Source: Burkholderia sp. L27(2015)
GTDB lineage: Bacteria; Pseudomonadota; Gammaproteobacteria; Burkholderiales; Burkholderiaceae
Direction of reading: 5' to 3'
DNA length: 64,000 nt
Assembly: GCF_009765705.1 (NCBI RefSeq)
Contig: NZ_LMUX01000021.1
Location: forward strand, 882,312-946,311
How positions within the stretch are numbered: the stretch's first letter is position 1; each line of letters opens with the position of its first letter. Below the pieces are notes generated by a model. It made no database searches, was not told the DNA's origin, and saw nothing but the letters and a program-made list of their open reading frames with translations. The position numbers and the translations under genes are program-made. Positions 38,448 to 48,246 of the stretch are shown piece after piece.

Positions 38448-38577
38448 GGCTTTTCCTACTCAGGGTCACGCAAAGCCTTGAATTATAGCGGAAACCGATG
38501 GCGAATAATGCGATCGACGCGGCGAAGCCGCCCAAGCGCGCCTTGGGGCGCGCGGCCCTTGGCTGCCGCAGGTTGCC

Positions 38578-39408
38578 TCAGACGGCGCGGCGGCGCCACG
38601 TCAGCCAACGTTCGCGGCCAGCGAAAACGGGGATCGAATCTTCCACAGGATGATCGTCGATACACTCGAAAAACGGCGTGAGCAAGCTATGTAGCGCCGA
38701 CTCTTCGATCGCGAACGGCGGCCCTTTGCGCGTCTCGCCAAAAAAGAACAAACCGGCCAACAGCACGCCCGGCGCGGCCAGCTGCGCCATATGGCGCGCG
38801 TAATCGGCGCGACGCGCAGGGGGGAGCGCGCACAGGAATGCCCGCTCGTAGATCCATTGCGGCTTCAGGCGCGTCTCTTCCGACGGCATATAGGTGAAGA
38901 AATCGGCCTCCACCAGGCTGACCTTCTCGCCACCGGGCTGGCTCGCCAGGTATGACCGCGCCGCCGCCACTGCCGCAGCCGAGAAGTCGAGGGCCGTGAC
39001 GGACCAACTGCGAGCGGCCAGCCAAGCGGCTTCGTAGGCACTGCCGCAACCGGGGATCAGAACCGCGCCCGGCGCCTGACGCTCGGCAAAAGCGCAGAAG
39101 GCCGGCGGCACGCCTCGCTGATCCCACGGCATGAACCCCTGTTCAAAGCGCTCGTCCCAGAAAGCCGGCGCATCGGGGTCGCGCGTGGTGAAGCTCGGCA
39201 TAAGGCCGGGCGTATCGCTAGCTGCGCGTTTCGCTTTTTCCGCCGCAGGTGCCGCTTTTTCCATCGCGGGGTCCGCTTTATCCGCCACGCGTTCGGCTTT
39301 ACCCACCGCGGGCTTCGCTTTACCCACCGCGGGCTTCGCTTTATCGGCCACGAGTTTATCCCCCACGGGTTTATCCACCATATCCGCCGTAAATAAAGAA
39401 ATGGGCAA
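38578..39408 (-). CDS. SAM-dependent methyltransferase, thiopurine methyltransferase-like
   Basis: The C-terminal 210 residues match the TPMT-type methyltransferase family: [17 protein letters not shown], the SAM loop [15 protein letters not shown], and VEADFFTY. The natural substrate is unknown. The N-terminal 60 residues are Lys/Ala/Asp heptad repeats ([11 protein letters not shown]-like), encoded by a 21-bp tandem array that starts at the ubiB stop. As drawn the gene overlaps ubiB by 38 bp. The ATG at 39201 ([14 protein letters not shown]) is a strong alternative start, giving a normal-length protein without the repeats. Confidence 0.82.
   Translation of the reverse strand: MPISLFTADMVDKPVGDKLVADKAKPAVGKAKPAVGKAERVADKADPAMEKAAPAAEKAKRAASDTPGLMPSFTTRDPDAPAFWDERFEQGFMPWDQRGVPPAFCAFAERQAPGAVLIPGCGSAYEAAWLAARSWSVTALDFSAAAVAAARSYLASQPGGEKVSLVEADFFTYMPSEETRLKPQWIYERAFLCALPPARRADYARHMAQLAAPGVLLAGLFFFGETRKGPPFAIEESALHSLLTPFFECIDDHPVEDSIPVFAGRERWLTWRRRAV
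39231..39371 (-). repeat. Tandem array of 21-bp and 15-bp units at the ubiB stop codon
   Basis: Read on the minus strand from the ubiB stop, the units are 15, 15, then several of 21 bp. All are multiples of three. Six successive units carry TAA in the ubiB reading frame at the same place (GGATAAAC, GGATAAAC, CGATAAAG, GGGTAAAG, GGGTAAAG, GGATAAAG); later units have AAA instead. In the methyltransferase frame the same units read as Lys/Ala heptads. Confidence 0.9.
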
Positions 39409-40945
39409 TGATCACCCCCGCCCCCACCGCCAGCCCGAACACCAGCATGCCTTGCAGCAGCCGATTGGTGCGCTGCTGCTCGATCAGCATTTTTTGTATC
39501 AGCGGTTCGTTACCCATCGGTCGGCCGTCGTAATGCGGCGCCAGCACCTGATGGATCAGTCGCGGAAGTTGCGGCAGCGTCTTGCTCCATTGCGGCGCTT
39601 CGTATTTCAACCGGTCCAGCCAGCCCCGCCAGCCGATCTGCTGGTTCATCCAGCGCTCAAGATACGGTTTGGCGGTCTGCCACAGGTCGAGTTCCGGATC
39701 CAGCTCGCGCCCCAGGCCTTCGACGTTGAGCAGGGTTTTTTGCAGCAGCACCAGTTGCGGCTGAATTTCGACCTGGAAACGGCGCGAGGTCTGGAACAGG
39801 CGCATCAGCACCTGACCGAGCGAAATATCCTTGAGCGCCTTGTCGAAATACGGCTCGCAACATGCCCGGATCGCGCCCTCGAGCTCTTCGACGCGGGTCG
39901 CGGGCGGCACCCATCCTGACTCCAGATGCAGCACCGCCACGCGATGGTAATCGCGCTGGAAAAACGCGAGCAGGTTCTGCGCCAGATAATTTTTGTCGAA
40001 GTCGGACAGCGCACCCACGATGCCGAAGTCGAGCGCGATATAGCGGCCGAACGTCTTCGGGTCGATGCTGACCTGGATATTGCCCGGATGCATGTCGGCG
40101 TGAAAGAAGCCGTCGCGAAACACTTGGGTAAAGAAAATCTCGACCCCTTCGCGGGCCAGTTTCGGCACATCGACACCGGCGGTGCGCAGCGTTTCAACCT
40201 GGCTGATCGGCAAGCCGACCATGCGCTCCATCACGAGTACCGTCGAGGTGCAAAAGTCCCAATACATTTCGGGCACGAGCAACAAATCGAGACCGGCGAA
40301 ATTACGGCGCAACTGACTCGCGTTGGCAGCCTCGCGCATCAGGTCGAGTTCGTCATGCAGGTATTTGTCGAACTCGCCGACCACCTCGCGTGGCTTCAGG
40401 CGCTTGCCGTCAGCCCAGAAACGCTCGACCCAGCGTGCAACGTCGCGCAACAGCGCCAGATCGCCTTCGATCACCGGCAGCATGTTGGGCCGCAGCACCT
40501 TGATTGCGACCGGCTTGCCGGCATGCGTCCCAGCCTTGATACGCGCAAAGTGCACTTGCGCGATCGACGCGCTGGCCACCGGCACCCGCTCGAATTCGTC
40601 GAACAGGGTGTCGACTTTCGCACCCAGCGACTTCTCGATGAGCTCCACCGAATGTTCGAAATCGAATGGCGGCACCTGATCCTGCAGCTTGGCCAGCTCG
40701 TCGGCGATATCGAGCGGCAGCAAATCGCGCCGCGTCGACAACACCTGGCCAAACTTCACGAAGATCGGCCCCAGGCTCTCCAGTGCCATGCGCAAGCGTA
40801 CGCCGCGCGGCAATTCATGGCGGCTGAACGGCACCACGCGCAGTATGAACTGGACGCCCCTATGCTTGAAATGCGATAACGCGACCTCGTGCAGGCCGAA
40901 CTTGAACATGGTCCGGGTGATCTTGAAAAATCGGAAAATACGCAT
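39371..40945 (-). CDS. ubiB: Ubiquinone biosynthesis protein UbiB
   Basis: This 524-residue membrane-bound atypical kinase/ATPase is needed for ubiquinone synthesis. The KxGQ motif ([19 protein letters not shown]), the AIKVLRP lysine, HADMHPGNI and the metal-binding LDFGIVG are all present. One or two C-terminal transmembrane segments lie in the last 30 residues ([17 protein letters not shown]). The operon is ubiE-ubiJ-ubiB-methyltransferase. The stop codon is the first of six in-frame TAA codons in a tandem array. Confidence 0.96.
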   Translation of the reverse strand: MRIFRFFKITRTMFKFGLHEVALSHFKHRGVQFILRVVPFSRHELPRGVRLRMALESLGPIFVKFGQVLSTRRDLLPLDIADELAKLQDQVPPFDFEHSVELIEKSLGAKVDTLFDEFERVPVASASIAQVHFARIKAGTHAGKPVAIKVLRPNMLPVIEGDLALLRDVARWVERFWADGKRLKPREVVGEFDKYLHDELDLMREAANASQLRRNFAGLDLLLVPEMYWDFCTSTVLVMERMVGLPISQVETLRTAGVDVPKLAREGVEIFFTQVFRDGFFHADMHPGNIQVSIDPKTFGRYIALDFGIVGALSDFDKNYLAQNLLAFFQRDYHRVAVLHLESGWVPPATRVEELEGAIRACCEPYFDKALKDISLGQVLMRLFQTSRRFQVEIQPQLVLLQKTLLNVEGLGRELDPELDLWQTAKPYLERWMNQQIGWRGWLDRLKYEAPQWSKTLPQLPRLIHQVLAPHYDGRPMGNEPLIQKMLIEQQRTNRLLQGMLVFGLAVGAGVIIAHFFIYGGYGG

Positions 40946-40965
40946 GGTGCAAACTTATCCGGTAT

Positions 40966-41829
40966 CTAACTTGTGCGACCCGGCGACGTCGCGTCGGGTC
41001 CGCTGTGCTTAGGGCTGGTCGTGTCGTCGGCTGCAGCCGGCCGGGCGGGTGGTGCCTTCTGGTCGAGCCGCTCGATGCGTTTCTCGAGCCGCGCGAGCGC
41101 GTCGCGCACGCTCACCAATTCACTGCGCATCTGATCGAGCGAACCCTGCCTGACCAGTTGCGGATTTTCGTCCAGGAAATACTCGGCCACCGACTCCAGC
41201 AGGCTCAGGCCCGAGCGGCGCGCCTGGGCCAGCGTCGCGCGCGCGTGCTCGGCCAACTGGTGCGCCGGGGCGTCACCGATCAGTTGAGCAAGATCCTCCT
41301 CGGGCTCCCAGCGCAAGTGCTCGGCCAACCGTGCGATCGTGCTGGCAAATTCGGCGTCGCCATCGATCTTGACGTGCTTCATCGCCGCCGCCTGACCGCC
41401 CTGCAAAAACGCTGAAGCGGCGCTGGCCGACGCGCGTATGGTCACATCGTAGGTTGCTTCTGTGACAGGAGCGCTTGCGTGCGAGGACGGCAGCTGACCT
41501 GTGGACTGAGAATCGGACTGAAAAGCGGGCGACTGAGGTGCGGGCTGAAAAGCGGACGCAGGTGCCGGCTGCCCGCGCTGGTCGGGCTGCCCCTGCGGAT
41601 CACGCGACTCGTCTGAGTGCGCGGCCGGATCGGACGACATCGGCCATGCGCGCAGCAAACCCTGATCGTCGACCTGCAGGCCGATCGAAAAGGGCGGGCT
41701 CTCCAGACGCACGGTCTTGCCGGCGTAGGCTCGCAACTGCTCGCGCGCCCATTCTTCGCGTGCGAGCAAATGATTCACTGCGACACAGAACGATTTGGCG
41801 ACTAGCTGGCCAGGAGTCGATTCGAGCAT
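40966..41829 (-). CDS. ubiJ: Ubiquinone biosynthesis accessory factor UbiJ (SCP2-like)
   Basis: This 287-residue protein has an N-terminal SCP2-type lipid-binding region (VAKSFCVAVNHLLAREEWA, later MKHVKIDGDAEFASTIARLA) and a C-terminal coiled coil (SVRDALARLEKRIERLDQK). It binds lipid intermediates of ubiquinone synthesis in the known UbiJ-UbiK complex. About 60 residues rich in Gln, Ser, Pro and Ala (about 70-130), with QPAPQS/QSDSQS repeats, interrupt the SCP2 domain. The ATG at 41829 (MLESTPGQ) is the likely start. Confidence 0.86.
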   Translation of the reverse strand: MLESTPGQLVAKSFCVAVNHLLAREEWAREQLRAYAGKTVRLESPPFSIGLQVDDQGLLRAWPMSSDPAAHSDESRDPQGQPDQRGQPAPASAFQPAPQSPAFQSDSQSTGQLPSSHASAPVTEATYDVTIRASASAASAFLQGGQAAAMKHVKIDGDAEFASTIARLAEHLRWEPEEDLAQLIGDAPAHQLAEHARATLAQARRSGLSLLESVAEYFLDENPQLVRQGSLDQMRSELVSVRDALARLEKRIERLDQKAPPARPAAADDTTSPKHSGPDATSPGRTS

Positions 41830-42004
41830 AAGGTGCTTTGTGCGGAGGGCCGCAGTGTCAGGGGCAGAAAACAAAACAGGAAGCGAAACAGGAAACCAAC
41901 GCGCGGAAATGACCCGTCACGGCACCCACAAGCACACACCGACAACAGGCACCACGACGCCACGGCACCGATCATAAGGCATCACGGCGCCATCGCAAGC
42001 CCAA

Positions 42005-42736
42005 CTAGTATTTGGTGCCGATATGCAGTGCGCAAACACCGGCGGACAGGTTGAAGTATCGCACTCCTTCCAGGCCCGCCGCTTCCATCATCGTCTTGAG
42101 CGTGTCCTGGTCGGGGTGCATCCGGATCGATTCCGCCAGGTACCGATAACTTTCGGCATCTTTGGCAATTTTATCGCCCAGCCACGGCAACACCTTGAAG
42201 GAATAGACGTCGTACGCCTGCGCCAGGGGTGCCCAAACCTTCGAAAACTCCAGCACCAGCAATTTGCCGCCGTGCTTGAGCACACGCCGCATTTCGGCAA
42301 GCGCCGCTTCTTTGTGGGTCATATTACGCAAACCGAATGCCACTGTGACCACATCGAAATAGTGATCGGGAAACGGAATCTTTTCAGCATCGCATAACAG
42401 CGTGGGCGTAATCACACCGGCATCGTGCAAGCGGCCGCGGCCTACACGCACCATCGACTCGTTGATATCGGTCAACCAGACCTCGCCGGTCGCGCCCGCT
42501 TTTCTCGCGAAGGCTTTCGCCAGGTCGCCCGTGCCGCCAGCGATGTCCAGCACTTTGTAGCCTGGGCGGACATTGGCTTGAGCAATCGTGAACGCTTTCC
42601 AGACACGGTGCATGCCCGCCGACATCAAATCATTCATGACGTCATAGTTCGATGCCACCGAATGAAATACGCCCGCCACTTTTTGGGCTTTCTCTTCTTC
42701 GTTGACTTGCTGGAAGCCAAAATGGGTCTTGCTCAC
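42005..42736 (-). CDS. ubiE: Demethylmenaquinone/ubiquinone C-methyltransferase UbiE
   Basis: This SAM-dependent C-methyltransferase of quinone synthesis has 243 residues. Motif I is [12 protein letters not shown], with [17 protein letters not shown] and [14 protein letters not shown] typical of UbiE. The start is the GTG at 42736 (giving MSKTHFGFQ). An AAGGAGG site at 42743-42749 lies 6 bp ahead of it, while the GTG at 42742 directly touches that site. The 175 bp before ubiJ hold only short repetitive sequence. Confidence 0.96.
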   Translation of the reverse strand: MSKTHFGFQQVNEEEKAQKVAGVFHSVASNYDVMNDLMSAGMHRVWKAFTIAQANVRPGYKVLDIAGGTGDLAKAFARKAGATGEVWLTDINESMVRVGRGRLHDAGVITPTLLCDAEKIPFPDHYFDVVTVAFGLRNMTHKEAALAEMRRVLKHGGKLLVLEFSKVWAPLAQAYDVYSFKVLPWLGDKIAKDAESYRYLAESIRMHPDQDTLKTMMEAAGLEGVRYFNLSAGVCALHIGTKY

Positions 42737-42750
42737 TGGCACCCTCCTTA

Positions 42751-43176
42751 TCAGTTATGCCGATGACCGTGACCGTGCCCACCGTGCGGGGCGGCGCTCA
42801 TCGGTGCATCGCGGTCTACGCCTGCCTGCGCGAGCGTTTGCAGGTATTCCTGCCAAAGTGTCTCCTGCCGCGTTGCCAGATCGTAAAGATGATCCCACGA
42901 ATAGATACCGCTCGAATGTCCATCCGAGAAGGTCGGCTGGATCGCGTAATGGCCCACTGCGTCGATACTCGTGACAGTGACGTCGCGCTTGCCGGTTTGC
43001 AGCGTTTCCTGCCCAGGCCCATGACCGCGCACTTCGGCCGACGGCGAATAAACCCGCAGAAACTCGAACGGCAGACGATAGGTGCTGCCATCGGCATATT
43101 GCAATTCGAGCACCCGCGACTGGGTATGCAAGGTGATGCCGCTAGGCACCGGCGTATCCCGCTCAAGTCCTGCCAT
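42751..43176 (-). CDS. DUF971 domain protein with His-rich tail
   Basis: This 141-residue protein contains [26 protein letters not shown] in part and the Trp-His segment [10 protein letters not shown], marks of the DUF971 (gamma-BBH N-terminal-like) family, sometimes linked to Fe-S or carnitine enzymes. The C-terminus is [11 protein letters not shown], a possible metal-binding tail. It lies 14 bp ahead of ubiE on the same strand. Function unknown. Confidence 0.85.
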   Translation of the reverse strand: MAGLERDTPVPSGITLHTQSRVLELQYADGSTYRLPFEFLRVYSPSAEVRGHGPGQETLQTGKRDVTVTSIDAVGHYAIQPTFSDGHSSGIYSWDHLYDLATRQETLWQEYLQTLAQAGVDRDAPMSAAPHGGHGHGHRHN

Positions 43177-43209
43177 GGCGCAGCTCTCTTACTAAAAATT
43201 ATTTAAATA

Positions 43210-43752
43210 TCAATGACTTGACGCTGTATCCAACGTATCCAGCGCTTCGACCAATGCCAGACGCAAACCCTCGGCCTGCGCTACCCGTTTGGCTAGTACG
43301 ACAGGTTCCACGGCGCGACGTTCCGTAGCCCAGATCGGCGCAGGGAAGTGTGCGTCGTCGGCATAACGCGGTATTACATGCCAGTGCACGTGCGGCACCT
43401 GGTTGCCCAGGCTCGCGAGGTTGATTTTTTGCGGTGTCATGACGCGGCGCATCACGCGCTCGACCGTGGCGACAACCTGCATCAGATGCCGTTGCTGCGC
43501 TGCATCCAGATCCGAGAACTCAGCGACGTGCGCACCCCAGACCACCCGGCAAAAACCTGGGTAATCGGCTTCTTGCGCAGCGATCACGCGCAGCCATCGA
43601 TCGCTCCACAGCAGCTCACCGCCGGTTTCTTCGCATAGCGAACAACCAGCGACAGCGTTGCTACCCGCGCCGCCGTCTGTGCTGCTTTCCGCGCGGCCGC
43701 CGGTGCTACCTGAGCCCGACGATGCCTGCTGGCCGATCGCGCCACTCGTCAT
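43210..43752 (-). CDS. HIT family protein
   Basis: This 180-residue histidine-triad nucleotide hydrolase-fold protein has [10 protein letters not shown] as the catalytic triad. CSLCEETGG and an early [21 protein letters not shown] are typical of the betaproteobacterial HIT group. The first 30 residues are Gly/Ser-rich low complexity ([18 protein letters not shown]). The start overlaps the stop of the upstream FAD dehydrogenase gene by an ATGA, so translation is coupled. Confidence 0.9.
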   Translation of the reverse strand: MTSGAIGQQASSGSGSTGGRAESSTDGGAGSNAVAGCSLCEETGGELLWSDRWLRVIAAQEADYPGFCRVVWGAHVAEFSDLDAAQQRHLMQVVATVERVMRRVMTPQKINLASLGNQVPHVHWHVIPRYADDAHFPAPIWATERRAVEPVVLAKRVAQAEGLRLALVEALDTLDTASSH

Positions 43753-46700
43753 ACGAGCACCCGCTCGATGCCGCCCTTGTTGGCACGCTCGACGTACTCG
43801 GGCAACCAATTCTCGCCGAGCAGATTGCGTGCGATCTCGACCACGATGTAATCGGCCTTCACGTCCGCATCCTCTTCATAGCGCGACAGCCCCTGCAAGC
43901 ATGAGGGGCAGCTGGTGAGCACCTTCACCTCGCCTTCGAAGCCGCCGGTGCGCGCCCGATCGGCACCCTTGCGCATTTCCTCTTCCTTGCGGAACCGCAC
44001 CTGTGTTGCAATATCCGGCCGCGATACCGCGAAGGTACCCGACTCGCCGCAGCAACGCTCGGCCTTCTCGATCGTATAACCGTCCTGCGCCGCGCCCATC
44101 AACTGGTTGACCAGCTTGGTCGGATCCATCGTCTTGATCGGCGTGTGGCACGGGTCGTGATACATGTAGCGCATGCCGTTCACGCCTTCGAGCTTGACCC
44201 CCTTCTCCAGCAGGAATTCGTGAATATCGATAATCCGGCAGCCCGGGAAAATCTTCTCGAATTCGTAACCGGCAAGCTGGTCGTAGCATGTGCCGCACGA
44301 CACCACCACCGTCTTGATGTCGAGATAATTGAGCGTGTTGGCAACCCGATGGAACAGCACCCGGTTGTCCGTCACCATCTTCTCGGCCTTGTCGTATTGA
44401 CCCGCGCCTCGCTGCGGATAACCGCAACACAAGTAACCCGGCGGCAGCACGGTCTGCACGCCGACGTGCCACAGCATCGCCTGCGTCGCCAGCCCCACTT
44501 GCGAGAACAAACGTTCCGAGCCGCAACCCGGGAAATAAAACACCGCTTCGGTATCCGCCGTGGTCGTTTTCGGATCGCGGATGATCGGGACTATCTTGTT
44601 GTCCTCGATATCGAGCAGTGCGCGCGCCGTCTTCTTCGGCAAATTGCCGGGCATTTTCTTGTTGATGAAATGCACCACCTGCTCCACAATCGGACGCGCA
44701 CCACCCGTCGTGCTCCCCGGCTTGGCAGTCTGCTTGCGTGCGAATTTCTTCAGCACCTCGTTACCCAGGCGCTGCGCCTTGAAACCCACCTCGATCATGG
44801 TCGCGCGCGTGGCCTTGATGGTCTGCGGGTTGGTCGCATTCAGGAAGAACATGCCGGCAGCCGAACCCGGGTTGAATTTCTTCTTGCCCATCTTGCGCAA
44901 CAAGTTGCGCATGTCCATCGTCACGTTACCGAAATCGATATTGACCGGGCATGGCGCTTCGCACTTGTGGCAGACCGTGCAATGGTCGGCCACATCGTTG
45001 AACTCGTCCCAGTGCTTGATCGACACGCCACGCCGCGTCTGCTCCTCGTACAGGAACGCCTCGATCAGTAGCGAGGTGGCCAGGATCTTGTTGCGCGGGC
45101 TGTACAGCAGGTTGGCGCGCGGCACATGGGTGGCGCACACCGGCTTGCATTTGCCGCAGCGCAGGCAATCCTTGATGCTGTCGGCGATCGCGCCGATATC
45201 GGACTGCTGCATGATCAGCGATTCGTAGCCCATCAAACCGAAGCTCGGCGTATAGGCGTTGCGCAGATCGGCGCCCTCCATCAGCTTGCCCTTGTTGAAG
45301 CGGCCGTGCGGGTCTACCTGGAGCTTGTACGCGCGGAAATCGGCGATCTCTTCCTCGGTCAGGAATTCCAGCTTGGTAATGCCGATCCCGTGTTCGCCCG
45401 AAATCACGCCATCGAGATCGCGCGCGAGCTTCATGATGCGCACCACAGCGGCGTGCGCGTCCTGCAGCATTTCGTAATTGTCGGAATTGACCGGCAAGTT
45501 GGTGTGCACATTGCCATCGCCCGCGTGCATGTGCAGCGCGACGAACACCCGGCCGCGCAGCACCTTCTTGTGTATTGCCTGGGCTTCTTCGAGAATCTGC
45601 AGGAATTCGCCGCCGCTGAAAATATGACGCAGTTCTGCGCGAACTTCCGCTTTCCATGAGATACGGATCGTGCGGTCCTGCACGATATCGAGCAAGACCG
45701 CGTCGGGTTGCCGGTCGCTGCGCTGCGCCATCTCCTCGGTCAGCGATTCGTAGCCATGCATCACCAGCTGATGACGCGCTTCACGCAACGGCATGTCCAG
45801 ATGGTCGCGCACGTACTCCCAACGTGCACGGGTCTTGCGCAGCAGATCGAGCGCCACGTTGACGCGGTCTTCCAGCAGCTCCGCGCTCGGAATTTCGTTG
45901 GCGTCGTCGCTCCTGCCCAGCGGCAGCTTGCCGGCGGCGAAGAATGCTTCGAGCGCGGCTATCAGTTGCAGCTTGTTTTTCACCGACAGTTCGATGTTGA
46001 TGCGCTCAATGCCGTCGGTGTACTCGCCCATCCGATTCAGCGGGATCACCACGTCTTCGTTGATCTTGAAGGCGTTGGTGTGTTTGGATATCGCCGCCGT
46101 GCGCGAACGGTCCAGCCAGAAACGCTTGCGCGCTTCGGCGCTCACGGCGACAAAGCCCTCGCCGCTGTTGCCGTTGGCCATGCGCACCACTTCCGAGGTG
46201 GCGGCTGCCACCTGGTCGGCGTCGTCCCCGACGATATCGCCCACCAGCACCATCTTTGGAAACGCGCTGCGCTTGGACTTGGTCGCATAGCCGACTGCGC
46301 GCAAATAGCGCTCGTCCAGATGCTCGAGGCCCGCCAGAATCGCGCCGCCCTGCTTCGACGTTTCGAACAGGTAATCCTTGATCTGCACGATCGATGGAAT
46401 CGCATCGCGCGCCTGGCCGAAAAATTCCAGGCAAACGGTACGCGTGTGCTTGGGCATCTTGTGCAAGACCCAGCGCGCGCTCGTGATCAGCCCGTCGCAC
46501 CCTTCTTTCTGGACACCGGGCAAACCGGCCAGGAACTTGTCGGTAACGTCCTTGCCCAGGCCTTCCTTGCGAAAGCGCTTGCCTTCGATTTCAAGCAGCT
46601 TGGTGCGCAGCAGTTGCTCGCCCGGCGCATAGTTGCCGTCATACCATTTCAGCTCGAACGTAGCCGACGGTGCATCATGGATCTTGCCCATGTTGTGATC

Positions 46701-47732
46701 CAGGCGCGTTATTTCGAGCCAATTGCCGTCCGGATCCACCATCCGCCACCAAGCCAGATTGTCCAGGGCGGTGCCCCACAGCACGGCCTTCTTGCCGCCA
46801 GCGTTCATCGCCACGTTGCCGCCTATGCACGATGCATCGAGCGAAGTCGGGTCGACCGCGAACACGAAACCGGCTTTCTCGGCCGCCTCCGTCACACGCC
46901 GGGTCACGACGCCGGCGCCGGAGAAGATGGTGGCGACCTGCGTCGACACGCCGGGCAGATCGGTCATCGTGACCTCGCCGAGCTGCTCCAGTTTTTCCGT
47001 ATTGATCACGGCCGAGAACGGCGTGAGCGGTACCGCACCGCCGGTATAGCCGGTGCCGCCTCCGCGCGGAATCACGGTCAGTCCCAGCTCGAAGCAATCC
47101 TTGATCAGGCTGGCGATTTCCAGCTCGGTGTCGGGCGTGAGCACCACGAACGGATATTCGACGCGCCAGTCGGTGGCGTCGGTCACGTGCGATACGCGTG
47201 ACAGCCCGTCGAAACGGATGTTGTCCTTTTGCGTATGACGCCCCAGCACCTTCATCGCGCGGCGGCGCAAGTCGCCGAACTCCTTGAATTCGCCGGCAAA
47301 CGCCGTTACCGCGGTGCGCGCGGCCGCCACCAGCGCCCGCACCCGCGCAGCGCGATCCTGGGCGTTGCTATCCACGGAGGTCGACAAATCTGCACGGCTC
47401 CGCTTCTCGATTTCGCTCAGGCGGTGTTCGAGCGCGTCGATCAGCAGCGTGCGGCGTTTCGGGTTGTCGAGCAAATCGTCCTGCAGATACGGATTGCGGC
47501 GCACCACCCAAATATCGCCCAGCACTTCGTACAGCATGCGAGCCGAGCGGCCGGTGCGGCGTTCGGCCCGCAATTCGTCGAGCGCTTGCCACGCCGCTTC
47601 GCCCAATAAGCGAATCACGATCTCGCGGTCGGAAAACGAGGTGTAGTTATACGGAATTTCGCGCAGTCGCGGTGCCGCGTCGAGTGTTGCGACCGGCTGG
47701 CCGCTCGGATCGAATACTTGGGGTGCGTTCAT
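43749..47732 (-). CDS. FAD-linked dehydrogenase fused to Fe-S and CCG domains (DUF3683)
   Basis: This 1327-residue fusion has, in order, a DUF3683-type N-terminal domain (about 1-190), a FAD-binding type 4 domain ([16 protein letters not shown]), a C-terminal oxidase domain with [15 protein letters not shown] and [10 protein letters not shown], two 4Fe-4S motifs ([11 protein letters not shown] and [12 protein letters not shown]), and a CCG-domain region ([21 protein letters not shown]). The architecture is like glycolate, D-lactate or D-2-hydroxyglutarate dehydrogenases (GlcD plus GlcF), but the substrate is unknown. The ATG at 47732 ([11 protein letters not shown]) is chosen over one 48 bp upstream. 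Confidence 0.9.
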   Translation of the reverse strand: MNAPQVFDPSGQPVATLDAAPRLREIPYNYTSFSDREIVIRLLGEAAWQALDELRAERRTGRSARMLYEVLGDIWVVRRNPYLQDDLLDNPKRRTLLIDALEHRLSEIEKRSRADLSTSVDSNAQDRAARVRALVAAARTAVTAFAGEFKEFGDLRRRAMKVLGRHTQKDNIRFDGLSRVSHVTDATDWRVEYPFVVLTPDTELEIASLIKDCFELGLTVIPRGGGTGYTGGAVPLTPFSAVINTEKLEQLGEVTMTDLPGVSTQVATIFSGAGVVTRRVTEAAEKAGFVFAVDPTSLDASCIGGNVAMNAGGKKAVLWGTALDNLAWWRMVDPDGNWLEITRLDHNMGKIHDAPSATFELKWYDGNYAPGEQLLRTKLLEIEGKRFRKEGLGKDVTDKFLAGLPGVQKEGCDGLITSARWVLHKMPKHTRTVCLEFFGQARDAIPSIVQIKDYLFETSKQGGAILAGLEHLDERYLRAVGYATKSKRSAFPKMVLVGDIVGDDADQVAAATSEVVRMANGNSGEGFVAVSAEARKRFWLDRSRTAAISKHTNAFKINEDVVIPLNRMGEYTDGIERINIELSVKNKLQLIAALEAFFAAGKLPLGRSDDANEIPSAELLEDRVNVALDLLRKTRARWEYVRDHLDMPLREARHQLVMHGYESLTEEMAQRSDRQPDAVLLDIVQDRTIRISWKAEVRAELRHIFSGGEFLQILEEAQAIHKKVLRGRVFVALHMHAGDGNVHTNLPVNSDNYEMLQDAHAAVVRIMKLARDLDGVISGEHGIGITKLEFLTEEEIADFRAYKLQVDPHGRFNKGKLMEGADLRNAYTPSFGLMGYESLIMQQSDIGAIADSIKDCLRCGKCKPVCATHVPRANLLYSPRNKILATSLLIEAFLYEEQTRRGVSIKHWDEFNDVADHCTVCHKCEAPCPVNIDFGNVTMDMRNLLRKMGKKKFNPGSAAGMFFLNATNPQTIKATRATMIEVGFKAQRLGNEVLKKFARKQTAKPGSTTGGARPIVEQVVHFINKKMPGNLPKKTARALLDIEDNKIVPIIRDPKTTTADTEAVFYFPGCGSERLFSQVGLATQAMLWHVGVQTVLPPGYLCCGYPQRGAGQYDKAEKMVTDNRVLFHRVANTLNYLDIKTVVVSCGTCYDQLAGYEFEKIFPGCRIIDIHEFLLEKGVKLEGVNGMRYMYHDPCHTPIKTMDPTKLVNQLMGAAQDGYTIEKAERCCGESGTFAVSRPDIATQVRFRKEEEMRKGADRARTGGFEGEVKVLTSCPSCLQGLSRYEEDADVKADYIVVEIARNLLGENWLPEYVERANKGGIERVLV

Positions 47733-48246
47733 TTTTTCGTCAGTTCGGTAAGCCGGCGTGGTGCCTGCCGGCGGGTGCACCGCGCGTACCGCGAAATACC
47801 GGTACGGGCTAGGCGCAAATCAGACTGAGAGGGTCTCTCGTTGTGAAGCTGGACGGTGCTGTGGCAATCAACGCCGGATCAAGCGGATCGGCCACTAGCC
47901 ACGCGACGGCCCGCGCGTAACGGGCTAGGCTGCGAATGGGGTAAACGCATCGGTCGTGTCGGTCGGAACATCGTTTGAGTTCGGATTCTTGGGTTCTTAA
48001 AGCCCGATTGTACTGCATCGCAGCGTGGCGCGTGCCAGCCATCGGCCGCCCCTGCCGTGGCGCAAAGGCGCGCCTACGGCCGTAGCGCGGTCTTCGTTGC
48101 GGCACAGCATCGAATCGTAGCGCGGGCGCGGTTCCGGTGCCGCGCGCCGGCTGCTAGCCATCGTTTAGTGAGGCGCTAGTCGCCAAGGCGCTATCATTAG
48201 CGTTTGCGCCGCACGCCACTATCACCTTTTTTAAGAATCGATCCGC
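47733..48246. other. 514-bp divergent intergenic region
   Basis: It separates the FAD dehydrogenase gene (minus) from ilvA (plus) and must hold both promoters. Short TACAAT and TATCAT -10-like words are seen (near 48008 on the minus strand and 48192 on the plus strand) but without convincing -35 elements. No ORF, repeat or terminator stands out. Confidence 0.6.
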
